A stretch of 64,000 bases of DNA from Mermis nigrescens (GCA_036768485.1 JAVLUZ010000542.1:124001-188000); one strand, 5' to 3'. Shown: positions 32,302-47,300, counted from the first letter of the stretch. The notes: generated by a model from the sequence alone, not told the origin. Program-made: numbers and translations.

Positions 32302-35300
32302 GTGAGTCTGTAAATTCTTTCCTTTTGCCCGTGCTAAGCTGGTTCTTTAAATTTCTTTATTCAGTTAAAAAAATTCATTTTTTCATTTTTAAACGCATTG
32401 AAATTTTTCTGCAAATGTGCTTAAAGTTAATTAGAAACTGAATTAAAGTAGTTTTCATGCTATTTTAGCATTTTTATATAAGCTTTTGAGGTCATGTTAG
32501 CTCAAAAAACTGACTGACCCCCAGATTGGTCGTCATGCTATGCATCTGTGTTAAACGATCTAACAAATTTCATTAGCTGAGCCGAGAAAACAAACGTTAA
32601 GGTTAATAAACATGTGTACATGAGATGGATAATAGGAATAAAAAATTTACGAAAGATGATTCAAAGAACACTATTGGGCATACATGTAACCAGATATGCA
32701 CAGCATGGGAATTATGGAGGGGGGGGGTGGAATCCTAAAGTTCTTTCTTTGGGCCCAAAAATGGTGGGTATGCGTAACATCGTTTTTTGGCGTTTCTGAC
32801 GATGCTCCATCTTTCTAGAGCATAAAAACATTAAACATTTAAAAAAATCGAAAGAAGTTGAATAAATTAAACAATATATGGGTTAAAACATGAGTATATG
32901 GCGCGAAGCGCCGAAAATCTGGGACTTTTGAGCAAAGAGATAGCTTAATCACTCAAAAAGGCACTTTTTCTACTGATTTTCAGTTAATTTTTGGAAAGTT
33001 GAAAAATCGCCAGTTCTGGGGGCAGTGAAAATTTTTCTACGGGGTTCCCCAAACCCGCCCCCCCAAGATCATGTATGCATGTAACAGCTCAAAGTTTCGG
33101 GTGGGAGTACCCGGTTATTTTAAGGGGGACTACTTCCTATTTTTGGCCAGGAACGGCCAAAAAATACCTAAAAAAGGCTAAAAACGAATGTTTCTTCTAA
33201 AAACAATGGGGAGTCGAAAATTTTCTGGCTTTTGGGAATTGTGGCTTGGGGGAAGACCAACTTTGGGTGCGGGATGCCACCGTCATCCTCATTTACATGT
33301 ATGCCGTAAATATTTACACTGTATATACACTATATATACAACTAGGCCCGTATCCATGATTTTATTTCGAGGGGGAGGGCAAAAATTTTGAGGTCAGATA
33401 TCTCGAGGCCTATCAGGAGACATGCGAAAATAAAGGCATCTTTGAGCATATCCTGGTTAGCTTCTTTACAATAGTGAAGAAAATTTTCATAAAAAAATTC
33501 GAAAAATGTTTGCTTTATTTCACATTCATACAAGAAATTTATTGTTTAGACGAACTGTGCAAGTGATTTCTCATCATTCAATCGACGAATAGTTTCTTAG
33601 TTTCTGTGTTTGTGTAGGTAATCTTTGTGCTTGACAAAGTAAAATAATACAGGAAATTAGTAATTTGGAGCGAAGCGCCGAAAAAAATTTGACATGTTTT
33701 ACCTATCCAGCCCAAATTTGAACGGTTTTGAGTAGGCTAGAAGGCAAAAATTATACCTGAACAATAAATCTGGCGCGAAACGCCGGAAAAAAGTTGACAT
33801 GCTCTTCATGTCTAACTCAAATTTGAGCGATTTTGAGCAGTTCAGAAGACAGAACTATACACAAACAATAGATAATTTCGCATTTTTAGCTCATAAGTAC
33901 GCTAGAAACCTCTTAGCGGTGTTTTAGACGCATTTCGGGAATTTTCCAATTTTCCCTTTGAGGGACCCTTTTGTGAAACAATAATTTTTTTGCCATTTCG
34001 CGGGAGGGGGCAGCATCATACGTGGGCAGCAAGAAAATTCTGGGGGGGGGGTGCAAGATTTTTCAAAGGTCAAAAAATTGCCTTAAAAATGGTGGCATGG
34101 CGAAAAAAACACCATTTTTCGACGTTCCTCATCGAGCACTATCTATTGGCATCAAAAATTGCGAAAAAAAAGAGAAAAAAATTATAAAAATGGAATTCTG
34201 GGGATATTTTGATTTCTGGGTGGTATTTTGGTTTTTTTGGGGGAGGGGGGTGCATACCCCCAAACCCCTCACGCCCAGGTGTGGGCAGCATCAGTACCGT
34301 TTCATAAATCGACTGTTTTTCTTCCAAGACTGAATTTCAAGTTGTTTGATCTGACCTTGTTTAGGCCTAGTAAATGCGGAAGAGAAGCCAACATATCTGA
34401 TTTTCCTTATTTAACTAATTGTATATAAAAAGAGAAAATACATGGCTCCACGTTCCTCACTCACTAAGCCTACAAGAGGGTACGATCAAGCACCTCGAAA
34501 TAGACTTGGGAGAAATACAGCCGGATTATGCAAGTGTGAGCACATGCTACTACACTTGTCCGGCCCAATTGTGTACACGTGCTACTGTACTTCCCTGCAA
34601 GTCACTCAAGAGGAATATGGATACGTCCTTTTGTCAGCTAGATGGCCTTTAAATGATTTATTAATTTAGATAAATATAAAATTATCGTTTTACCCTAATA
34701 ATAGTCATGCAAGTTTCAAAATGCAAAGCGCTAAGGGAATTCTTAAGTATGAAGTGTTGTATATTTAAGTTTTGGCTTACAAATTAGATCCGTATGTAGC
34801 AGAATATCAACGCGGAGCGCAAAGCAGCTTATTCTGAAACCATCCTGGAAATTACAATAAAAAATTAATTGAAAGTGAGAAAGCATACCATACAATTTAT
34901 GTTTATTAGATATTCAGGCTTAAACCCGATTTCACTGCTTGAAGATACGCGGTCAGGTTTGAGCCTGGCTTAAGACGGTTTCAATGTGAGCTGCTTTAAG
35001 CTAGGCTTAAATCTAACGACAATGATGAAAAATACATCAAGATTTAACACTACCTATGTTGATCATGTACATGTGTAAGCCTGGCTCAAGCCAAAGAATA
35101 TAGAAACCGGATCCAGGACTAGAAAAAGGGTGATAAACAAACAACGAATTTTTTGAAAAATTATATATTAAGTTTTTGTTTTTTCCCTGAATTTTGATGA
35201 TAGATATGTATATGATTGAAATGGTGCTTTGATATTTGGTCTGACCCGGGCTGCACCCATCTAATTGTGGCATGTTTACCTAACGTTTACGTTTTATAGA

Positions 35301-38300
35301 TACCTAACTCAGCATTAGGAATGAGAAGGATATAACGAACTTGTTGACGTTTTTAAGTCATATGCTTCGACTGCTAACTTATACTCGCCCAGAATTCATG
35401 TGAGGTGCTAAAATTTATTACGACTAGCGTAAATGCAATAATGGGCTATTTAGACAGATCGCGTTTCCTGAATTCAGGTACCATTAAAGTGTACTGCCTG
35501 AAAAATGAGCCATTCAAAATTTTCTTAATTGGCGAGAAATTGTGGTGGCAGGGACTCCGAGATACTGGGTTTTGTTACAAAGTTATTTATGCGATAAACA
35601 TAGAGGCTAAGCAATGACTCTTGACTTGATGCATCATTCTTATTAAAAACAGAAGCAACACTATCCTGACTAATAAATAAATTGCTCAATCAAATCGACT
35701 TGCGTTTCTTTTATTTTTCTTCAAATCTAATGAAATATTTCGCGTGTAACATGCTTTTAAATTATCTTTATCCACTGGTCAAAATCTAAGAGGTCATGCT
35801 GACACTGTTACCTATATTAATGTTTGTAAATACAACGCAGTAAACTAAGGATATTATTATCAGTGTGGGGTGCATGTCTAGGCACAGTGTCTTTAGTCTC
35901 CATCGTACTGTATAACAGTTTTATACTTCGGAAAAGTCAGACGCGCTGTATTCCTTCGTTCATGCCTTGTTTTCTTGACATTTTCGTTGACATATTTTAC
36001 GGAAACAATTTTGCAACGTGTATAACATACCTATCTACCATAAATCCTGTTTGTATAACGTGCTCGTACATTTCTGATCTACTGCGACTCAGAACTTTCG
36101 CGCGATACGAAACGACTTTAAATTCAAGGCTGTCAAGTCGCACTCTTACGACGATTCACATTTGTTGTATCACGTGTATATCATAAAATTAATTAGACTC
36201 AATCTTATCAACATTAAAGTATAAGCACTAAAGAAATGACCGCGCATTGAGAAAAGTCGCTCAAAAATTTTTTACTCTCATCGTTGAGGCTCAAGCTATG
36301 TTTATATGATGTTCAAGCTTGCTAAAAGTTGTTTTTCTTCCGTAGTATTCAAAATACTCGGTCTGTTTTTGCCTGTTTAAGGCTTGAACGGCAGGTTAAT
36401 AAAACATAATTGATCCGTCACAGACTGGCGCCGGGACAATGTTTTCCTGTTATGGCTCACCTCATCATCCATTATTTCTTTTTTTCTTCTTGCTGCTCAG
36501 CTGTTAGCGACTGCATACTCAGGTCATTAAGAATTTTATCAATTAACATTTCTTTGTTACAAAACTTAATGCATGAAGCGTCACCTTGAAAATTCTGAAA
36601 TTGACAATGCTTCTTTGAGAACATGAAGCTTCAACGTCAGCGCTTTGTTTTTTATGCAAAGTTAGCTGTGTGGCCTTACATACTTATTTATGGATTCCTC
36701 TTTTACAATAACCGCGAGTATATTTTTAAAAACGGCCTCCGGGCACAGTCGTGTTTTTGATAAAATCATCTAAAATGCATTGTAGACGAGAATTATATAA
36801 CCAGTGTACGGCCTGAGGCATTGGAGAACAGAAAGGACAAAAATTTTCAATAAGATTAATGGCTCTCTAGCCGACTTATTTACTTGAAAATTGACTGCAT
36901 AGTTACACTTTCTGTATAGCATTCATATAACAGAGCATAGTTTGATGTGGTGCGCCACGAGAAACATTTTAAGAGTCGCGGCATTTGTCGCCGCTCGGCT
37001 GTTCTTTTGTCTACAGTATCAGATCACTTGCATTTACTGTGCTCGGCCGGTCTACCGTAGGCAAGGCACCCGTAAAAGATTATGCCACTGCCGTGAAATT
37101 TGCAGATAACTGTTACACTGATGAAAAAGTTTAGATAAGTTACTAAGAACAAACGAAATGACTCCCTTTGTGTGCGCATAGATAGGTGAAATGGAAAACC
37201 GGACGTATTTTGTGCGACATATGGCGTTCTGATTGTTGTGTACATTAGAGAATACATTATTCTTATGTAAATGCGTGTGCAGTTAGTTTGTATCAAAAAA
37301 TAGATTATGTTCAAGTGGTCGCGAGCCTGTTGCGTGATTAATGGGAGGTAGAAAAACGCTTTGTGGTTTCGCTCATGTGCACATGATTTTTCGTTTCGAA
37401 GGAATGCGACATGGTGTATTCTCGATGCTAAAATTTTTGGAGAATTTTAGTAATATTAGACACGCGCGCAGTGACAGAACGTTGACACCATTGAAATAAC
37501 AGCTGCTCGCTTCGAAGTGAAATGCATACGTAGACTGAAGAAGACAATCCTAATGCACTGTTGTGTGGAGAAATCAGGATTCCTAGATTAAGGAAAGCAA
37601 CTATTCCTCATTGCTAAACATTAAAAGTGCAGTTCTTCCGTAAGAAAAAGTGTGTTGATGCTTCTGATGGCGAGTTCAGCATTTTCGTAATTTTTAAACT
37701 TTTTCCCGTATGGTTGAAAATAGTTCTAAAATCAGCGCCTATAATCTGCCGCTCGGAAAAATTAGAAAATATAACGATTCTTCATCTCGACTATGTTGGG
37801 ATTGGCTGGAGGAGGCTAGGGCCACTCCAGTCCGCTTGAATCCGCCCCTGCTTTTTGTAAACTTTCAAAAATTAGTGATATGAGACGAAAATCAGAAAAT
37901 TTTATTGGAAAAAATACATTAGTGATATGAGACAAAAATCAGAAAATTTTATTGAAAAAATACAAAGTTGATAAACTAATAAGGTGTTTCAAACAAACAA
38001 ACAGTTAAATTCTTAAAACTTCTAAATTGTGTAGGTCGGTTCCATATGCGCTGCGATAAAAATACAGTTTAATGCATTTATGATTGTTGTATCTGATTGT
38101 TAATTCAAATTCAACTTTTCATTCCTCAACAGAATTCCTTAGAAATAAGATATTTTTATTGAAAGCGAAATGGGCTCATAAATTATTGTTGTTAGATTAA
38201 TAGTTCATCTTAAGTTATTAGTCAGCTAAATAGGTTCTTAAGCATAGATGCAAAGCATGGCCGATCTGGGGAGTCAGCCAGAGAGCTTTTTGAGCCAAAA

Positions 38301-41300
38301 TGACTCAGAAGCTAGTTTGAAGATGAATAGAGCTTTGGAAAACCAGGTACTGTCAGGCGATTTTGAGAAAACGAAAGGTGCTGCAAAACCATTTTCGAGC
38401 TTACTGCGGAAAAAATGCCGAAAATTCCAACTGAAAACGGTAAAATATCAAAATTTTCCGGCTCTTCGCGCCGTATTATTAAAGTCTTTGTATTTTTCAT
38501 CGCTAGAAGCACACGAATCGGCTAAACTTCACTAATAAGGGTCCAGAAACCCAGTTTACCACACGTAATGTGCTAATGTACTACATTACAGTACCCTAAA
38601 TTTTAGGTGTCTCAAGAGCCCCACCAGTCCCAACAGCCCCACCGTCCCAACAGCCCCACCGTCCCAACAGCCCCAACAAAAATCCCAACAGCCCCACCCG
38701 TCCCAACAGCCCCACCAGTCCCAACAGCCCCATCGTCCCAACAGCCCCACCAATAATCCCAACAGCCCCACCAATCCCAACAGCCCCACCAATCCCAACA
38801 GCCCCACCAATCCCAACAGCTCCACCGTCCCAACAACCCCACCGTCCCAACAGCTCCACCGTCCCAATAGCCCCACCAATAATCCCAACAGCCCCACTAG
38901 TCCCAACAGCCCCACCAATCCCAACAGCCCCACCAATCCCAACAGCCCCACCAGTCCCAACAACCCCACCGTCCCAACAACCCCACCGTCCCAACAGCCC
39001 CACCGTCCCAACAGCCTCACCAATAATCCCAATAGCCCACTAGTGCCAAGAGCCCCACCAATCTCAGCAGTTCCATCGTTCCAGCAGTCCTACCGTTCCA
39101 ACAGTCGCACTGTCCCAACCACACATAAGCTTGGAGGAGGGGATGTTTAGAGTTTAACCCCCTTAAACCCCCAAATTATGGTAGACCCCCAGAATTCTAT
39201 ATTTATCACTTTACCCCACCAGACTTTTCGCTGCCACTTTTGGTTGCAACTACCCCACTGCTATAATCATAGCTTCATAGCTGCACGGCACGATCGGTCT
39301 GGAGAAGGAGTTTTGAGCCAAAAATGACCTCAAAACTGGCATGAATGTTAAAATAGCGTAAAAACTACGCTAATCCACATTTTCTGGCTATTTTGAAGCA
39401 GATTAGCGTGAAAGTTTTGATTTTTATTGAATTTCAACTTTTAACATCGATCTATGCATGCAATATGCAGCTACATTTGGGCAGTATATACGTACTTTCC
39501 TACCTAAATTGTACGTACATGCTGTTCTTTCATGATCAAACGGAGCCCGTATAAATTCAATAATTCAAAAGTACATCCGCCAAATGCACTTCTCGCATAA
39601 TAGAAATCGCAGTAATGGTGGGGCGGGGCTGCTGGGATTATTGGTGGGGCTGTTGGGACGGTGGGGCTGTTTGGACGGTGGGGTTGTTGGGACGGTGGGG
39701 CTGTTGGGACTGGTGGGGCTGTTGGGACGGGTGGGGCTGTTGGGATTATTGGTGGGGCTGTTGGGACGGTGGGGCTGTTGGGACGGCGGGGTTGTTGGGA
39801 CGGTGGGGCTGTTGGGACTTGTGGGGCTGTTGGGACTTGTGGTGGGGCTGTTGGGATCTTGGTGGGGCTGTTGGGACTGGTGGGGCTCTTGAGACATCAC
39901 CAAATTTTACATGTGCAGAATGTACGTTGACTTAGGGGACCGTATTTGTACAGCGCGAACAGACCCTGTACAAAAACAATGACCACAATTTACTATATGA
40001 CAATTTTTTGATTTCACCCTTCTGTGGCCACCTCTACCTTGCCCATGTATGAGAGCGAAACTATTTCAGTCCACAGTTTCTCATCAAATTTAGGCACTTT
40101 TGTAAAAATATTTTTATTTCCACCCATTTTCGGCCTATATTTTCCCTTATTTTCCTCAGAAAATTCCCCAGTTTTCCATTTTAGGGGTCTAGACTCCCCA
40201 ACTCCCCTCACGTGCATGTCGGCTCATAACCCTGATTAAGTTATAAGATCTAATCATATAAATGTTGTAACGCACTTATGCTAATGTAATAAATTATCGC
40301 GTTTTGGTCTGGTCAGTATATCGCTGAGATATGAATTCTAAATCAGTCGGGCAAAAATAATCCAGTCATTAACTGTTATGTATTTTTTCATTTACTAATT
40401 GGTTCATGAGTATAATCTTACGTTCGCGTGAAATGGATTGACTGGGGCAAGGATGGTTCAATGGCATAATGCTAAAGAATTCTTAACTATTTTGGATTTC
40501 AGCACAGTACGGTAGGCACTCCCTTTTAAATATTTATTAGTAGTCTTCTGGTGAGTACAAATGAAAATACGGATATCCATTAAACTCTTAAATGCAAAAA
40601 TGGCGTTTTCGCGTGAGGTAGTCTCGTCATGTACGAGTACCTAAACAAAAAAGCGTCATAAAACGTATTGTAGGCTTTCAGATAACATTGCGTGCGTGCC
40701 ACATTGGTAATTCAGAACTTCGTTGATGTGTTTAAGATCTTCACCATCTTGATCATAAATAATGTTTCCTGATTAGTCTCTGGTGGCTACGAGCTGTATC
40801 TTGCCAAAATAATTTCTTGTTTTGATCGTTTGTCTTGCAGAAAAAATATGCAATTTCACTGATCCTAAAAGAATAATAACGAACTTTGCGAAACGCATAT
40901 TGCGTTTTAGAAGCTCGCTTAGCACGAAGTGCTGAGGGCACGAAAATACACAAACATAAATGAACGATTCATATTACTCTGTTTTTAATTTAGCTCATAA
41001 TTGTAAAAAATGAAGGTAACAATGAAATGCTTGCATCTGCAAAACTATAATACCTCTAGCACGGCATTGTTGTGATGAAATCTGCCCTCGTCTTCTGATT
41101 AAATGCTAATTTGAATGACAATCATACATGATCTTGGAGGGGGCTGGGGGCTTTTTCACCCCTGCTCAAAGGGTTTTCACATCCTCCATTTTTCACCCCT
41201 TAAGTATTTTTAATTTTCTGAAAAAATCTTCGAGAAGATATTGTTTTATGCGTTTTACGATCTTTTGGCTCAAAAGTGACAAATTTTCCCTTATGTAGGT

Positions 41301-44300
41301 AACTCATTTTTTGACTATATTTTGTTGAATTTACTTTAATTTTTTTAAATGCATTTTTCAAATACTTTCATGTTCTCGGAAGAGAGTAAACATCAAGATA
41401 GTATTTTTGATGCATCCCCATCGTTTTCGAGACCAAAAAATCTTGAATTAAGTTTTAGTTTCACTGATGCATAAAAGCGGGGTATATTGCATAGTAATTG
41501 TAATGCATTATATTAATATCGCGATTAAAAGAGATTTTGACTGATTGTAAGAATTGCTTCTCAACGCAATGGAAACTTGTATATAATTTATTACATGTGG
41601 ATAATTGCGTGTTTACCGCCATGAATCCAAACTAATGCCTGGAGCGCTTGTTATAATTCCGTCCTACTGATTTTTTGATGAATGAGGCGCCATCGGTGCA
41701 ATAAATTAAAAACTTTTCCATCGATAAAAAGTTAGGATATAAAAAATGTGCCACTGTAGCATTTACCCTCTGTATCGTTCCAAATGACCGAATTCTCATT
41801 TTGTATCGCCCCTCCGACCCCACAGCATCTAGCTTCTTTATATCTGTTCATGACTTCCATATTTTTTCCAGAAAACGGAATTCATTGTCGTAAAAGAGTT
41901 CAAAACCTGTACACTGTTCATTAGCATTTAGATTGACAATAACGACTTAGGTTCATGTCTTAATATGCATAATGTAAGATATGCCTAACCAATTTACCAT
42001 TATATAAGTACACCTTTTATGTATAAGGTTAAGAGCATCATTGATCTCCGTTTGTGGCTGGCTGTCTTTCATCCGGCCGAAGTTTTAATGCTTTGATTTT
42101 ACGCTTTAATTGCAGTAACCTTCTTAGCATGATTTTACACGATAATAAGTCCGGTCTGCCTTATTTGAACTATTCCTATTGAGAAACTTCGAAACACAAT
42201 TTTAATTATGTGGTCAGTTATCGTCAGGCAGGACTTATGAAGGAGGAAACAGTAGGGTATGACATTCTTTGCAGATAGGATCACGAAGCAAACTTTTCTT
42301 CAGTATAATGCATGGTCAAAAATGTTAATATCCCAACAGTTCCATTAGTCCCAGCAGTACGCCGTCTCCAACAGACATGCACGTGGGCCAACAGACATGC
42401 ACCTGGGGATTGGAGGACTAGACCCCTCAGAATGGAAAGATGGAAAATTCCAGGGGGAAATGTGGCTAAATGAAGGCCAAAAACAGATGAAAATCGAAAA
42501 TTCTATTCAGATGTGATTCAAATTGATCGAAACTGTGTAATAACGTAGTTTTAACGCTATTTTACCGCTTATACCAGTTTTTAGGGTCATTTTGGCCCAA
42601 AAAAACCCATTTTTAGCCTCCCTCAGATCGACTGACCCCTAGATCGGCCATGCAGTGCATCTATGGTTCCAAGCGGATAAGAACGGGGGGGGGGTTTGCG
42701 AGGCATAGAACAACGGAATTAAAAAATGGAAAATTTTATGAGGGAAATGAGACAAAACGATGGTCTCAAATGGATGAAAATGAAAAGTTTTTTCGACTGA
42801 GAATCGCCTTTTTTGAAAGAAAAATTAGGTTTTCTTTTTAAATTTCAGAGTTTTTGGTATTGATATGCTTAACATTATCCATCGATACACATTCCATTTC
42901 TGTTATCGACAGCGTTACAACGTTATATAATAATTTCATTGTAAAGTATTATATTTCCGTACTGAAGTAGCCCTTGGAGGCAGAGTGGATTGGCTTGTAA
43001 GTTTACGGAATCTTGTACGACAAAAATAAAAAAAGCATTAGTGCGATATGATTGAAAACATACACTCAGACAAAACTAGCTACTATGAGATAATTAATCA
43101 CAGCACAGTTTATATAACCGACGGCGACTTTGAAAGATTTTCTGAAGGAAGAGGTAATCAGATAATAATAGTGTCAACTAAAAGATATTAAGAAGTGCAA
43201 TCACGCATTAAAGGAGATCGTGAAACCTATCTAGATCGGCCAGCCCTTCTCACAAATGTAAATTTTCTCTAATCTGTTCAGTCGGAATGAAGATTTCTTA
43301 AGCCTTTTAGGTTTTTTTGCAACTTTTAAAAATCAACGGATGAGACATGTTTCAATTTTTTATTTTAGAGTCAGAACCAACTGCTTGCTAAAAATGATGT
43401 TATTCTTACCTAAAGTTTTGCGTTGTTAGTTTACGGCAGCAGCATTAGCTTTGTAATATTCTCTGTCTAAATTTTGAAAGATCCATACGTAACTAGATTC
43501 GGAGGTTGAGATGGGGTGTCGTGCTAAAAACTTCGCTCTAAAATCTTATTATAAATAAAGCGAAATATTAAGATCGGTAGGCAGGCCCATATCCAGAATT
43601 CGGCCAAGGACGGGGTGGCGGACCCAACGTAAATTGGTCTATATCTCGGATAATTCACCGGCATAGCTCGCAAATCTGCATCGCCGTTTTTGACATGCTC
43701 TATCCATTAGGATCGTAAAATTCGAACTTCTCGGAAAAAGTTGTTTTAATTAAAAAAGCTACATAAAAAGCGTCATTTTTTGGTCGCGCTTGAGTCAAAA
43801 CGATGGAAAATACTTCAAATTTGGCGCGAAGCGCCGAAAAATTGACGATTTTATGACACCGACATTCGATTTTTCCATCTTACCGTGCATTATCTTCCGG
43901 CCAAGTGGGGGGGGGTGGTGGGCGGCCGCCCCTGCTCCACCCTTAAATACGGCCCTGTAGGAGGTATCTATTTGCTAATTTCTCCAAAAAAATGCATGCC
44001 TTGAAGTGTAGTAGTTTTTGTGCTATCCTCATTTCGGAAGAACTAAACCAATAAAAATTAATAGGACTCTGCACGTCTAGCTGACAAGTGCATAATTTAT
44101 TATATTTTTCATATATATCATTGCTATTACTCATTTAGCTAAAAGTGCGTCTGCTCAACTTTCTTTGATTCGAGATTTCCGTACTCTTGTTCTAAAATAG
44201 ATATCCTTATGAAAAACCCTTTTCAGTTGTCATCTTCGATACGACTCGCGAGTCAGCGTTACGATGGGCGACAAACTCTCAGATTCCGGAAGAAGGAGTA

Positions 44301-47300
44301 AGCTAGTTGAACATTTCGCATAAAGTCATTTTGTAGTATGTAACAAAATCTCAGTCTTCATGAATCATCTTGTAAACATTAAGAAACATCTTATTTATAG
44401 ATATAAATTTCTATATTTATTTTTTTCTATTTTAGAGAATAATTTAGTAATTTAATCGGATTTGTTGTCATTTTAATGGTCCGCTTTGTACCTATAGTCG
44501 AGTGAGGCCAGCGTAGATTCTTGTATGTGTCCTAATGATCTTATTTCGAAACGTAAATTGGTCTCTCGCTTAAAGCACGCAACTGAGTAAAATTAACATA
44601 AGGCAGAATGGTTCCCAAACACGCCACCCATTAATTATCCGGTCGAAATTGGTTTTTCGGCTTTGTTGTTGTGCATAGTAGTATGCATACTGTGCTGCAC
44701 AGTGCGCATGCAAACGCTTGATGCTGAATGCAAATAATTTGCCACCTGTTAGCGTCTTTCTTTCACCTTCCCTTCTGCGGGGGGTAATACATTTACTGGC
44801 CTATCATGCAGTTGTTACGTGTGACCGGATATGCCTAGAGTACCTAACGCATATGTCTCAATGCTAATTTGTATACTTCCTTGCCTTTTATTCTATATAA
44901 ACAAAACACCTTTTTCTCAATGATCAAAAAATAAAGAAGTGGGAACTTGACGCTTAGAATTTAACGTAGCATACGCGTTTTCCTAGAGAGAATCTTCACC
45001 TATCTTATTTCTACATATTTTTTGGTGGTCAACCAATATTCCTTAGTACGAACAGAAGATTTCGGTTCTCGTGTATTGACTGAGCAAATACTAATCGCGT
45101 AATGCTATTGCGCCGATGTCAAAGCAGAATTCGCAGAGGTTACACAATAATTACTTCACTAATGACTTCTTAAGTACCTACCCGGGCTAGACAAAAATAA
45201 ATTATGGCAGCAGGTTGTACGTAAAAGATCGTTGAATAGAGCGAAATAATCGACATTTGCTATACGGCGAGGTTTGTCCATTAGCTAAGACACGGAATGA
45301 ATGATTCATTTGGACTAATAATGACGTATTAATGGCTGGTGGCTTGAAAATACGTCTGTCCTCACACTAGGTCTTAAGTCAGTTGGTGCGCAACAATTCT
45401 GCAACATATGTCGCCCTTTGAGATAATTGATGAAAGCAATGTGCTAACTTTCGACTGCAGCACAATGATAGCAGATGTAATATTTTGAAATAAACCTTTA
45501 ATTTCTATAAATGAAAATTTATAAGACAGACTATTCAAGGGATGACCAGGACCACACTAGGGCCCATTTAATTGAACTTATTGCAATTCTGGTATTTCAT
45601 CTTCTTTTAAGCAGGAGTACAAATTTTTTGACGTCTGCTTCAGTTCTTATCCAGTATGCATAATAATTTTGTTACTAGCTTTTTTATGCTTTCAAAACCG
45701 AAATCTGGCTCACATAACAACTGTAAAATCGGCAAAACGTAACATCCTTAGTGTTACTGAGTTAAGAACTTTTTCTGATTTCAGTCACTTTTTGAATACG
45801 TGGAAGGTTTTTTAACTGGCAGGGAATTTTCGAACCCATGTTTTACTAAGTGCATCCTTCTAAAATATAGCATTTTGGGGTTTTGCACTTGAAATCGGGG
45901 TTTTTTGAATTCAAGACTTGATATCCATGGACACCTTATACCTAAAGTTCATGCGTAAATCGTCAAAATTAACAATTTAAAGAACGAAATCGACAGTTTC
46001 AAAATGCAGTCATCAGCAGACATTCTTGTGGGGGTTCGGGGAAAGGGAAAATTAGAAACTTTCCAGGGAAAATGAGTCAAAATGAATGCCGAAAATTGAT
46101 GAATTGATGAAATCGAAAAAATTTTAAAGTGCTTGAAATTGACCAGAAATTGTGGATTAAAGTAGTTTGTACGCTATTTTAGCATCTATACCAGTTTTTG
46201 AGGTCATTTTGACCCAAAAACCTCACTAACTGACCCTCTTTCACATCAGCCATGCTGTGCATCTCTGCTCACCACGCCAGCCGCTAAACATGCTACTCGT
46301 ATCGGTAGCAGAATTGAAAACGCTCTACATTTTCTGTAACAAACTAATTTGTCATATAATTTTTTGTCCGACTAATCCAATTATTTTCATGTTAATCTGG
46401 AAAGTACCTGGAAATCTAGGGAGTACTCAGGATAAGACCTATTTTTTGCCTAATCTTGATCTTTTTAAAGAGAACATAAAGTTCAGCTTTCAGGGGTTTA
46501 GGAAGCGGTTTGCTTTGATCGACGTTTCCATATGCTTGCATGTACCTAAGTTTTCTGATTGATCGGTGAATTGAAACATGCTATTTCTTTTCCAGTGGAT
46601 CGAAGAAAGTGTTACCGACATTCGGGATGGTGTTAATGCACGTTCCTACGTAACATGTGAAGTTGAGAAAGAAAATGTTGATAATTGGGTCCGCACTCCC
46701 TTCATTGATCGAAGTGTTGCTCGACGAATGTCTATTGAACTGAAATTTACAATTCGAGATTGTAAACTATATCCCCGGCAGACTCGGACGTGTAAAGAAA
46801 CGTTCACGCTCTACATGCTAGAATCAGACACGGATTTTGCTAGCAGGAATGCGCCAGAATGGTCGGATAAAGTTAGTTTTAGATTTGAAATTCTGTATTT
46901 AGAAATTAAATGACTTTGTGGCCAATCGGGGACATTATTTGCTAGAATATTGAAAAAGTTATTTATTTCTTTAGATCTTTGTGATTTGATGACGTTGACA
47001 AAAGTACATCTTATTTCGATGCTTCTGTGATTCTCTAATGATTTTCTTTCATGGAAACTAGGGAAATTAAAATTTTCGGAAATGCACTTTTCTCCTTTCA
47101 AGCCTATCAGTTTATTTCTCTATTTAATGCAAATTTTCAAGAACAATTTAAAACTCACTACTTCTCGATATATATAACCCAAGGGGATGGACCCAAGTTG
47201 CCCCGCTCTATATCTTAAAAGCTTCATTAGGATGGGATAGCAAGTAAAAGCAATGCTTTTCGACGTTTTTCATAGCCAGTAAAAACAGCAATTTTCGGCG

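Noticed and set aside
34419..34669. Overlapping 75-77 codon frames in Eph intron 1
   Set aside because: They show no similarity to the ephrin-binding domain and no convincing splice borders in the required phase.
38586..39032. Gly/Leu/Trp-repeat proteins on the minus strand, and similar ones at 39,584-39,935
   Set aside because: All three frames are open because the 17-21 bp minisatellite unit lacks stop codons.
43087..43155. Candidate Eph exon 2 (reads [15 protein letters not shown] between CAG and GTAATC)
   Set aside because: It ends in the wrong phase for exon 3 and lacks the DTT...L-x-W pattern; 44,227-44,297 fits both.
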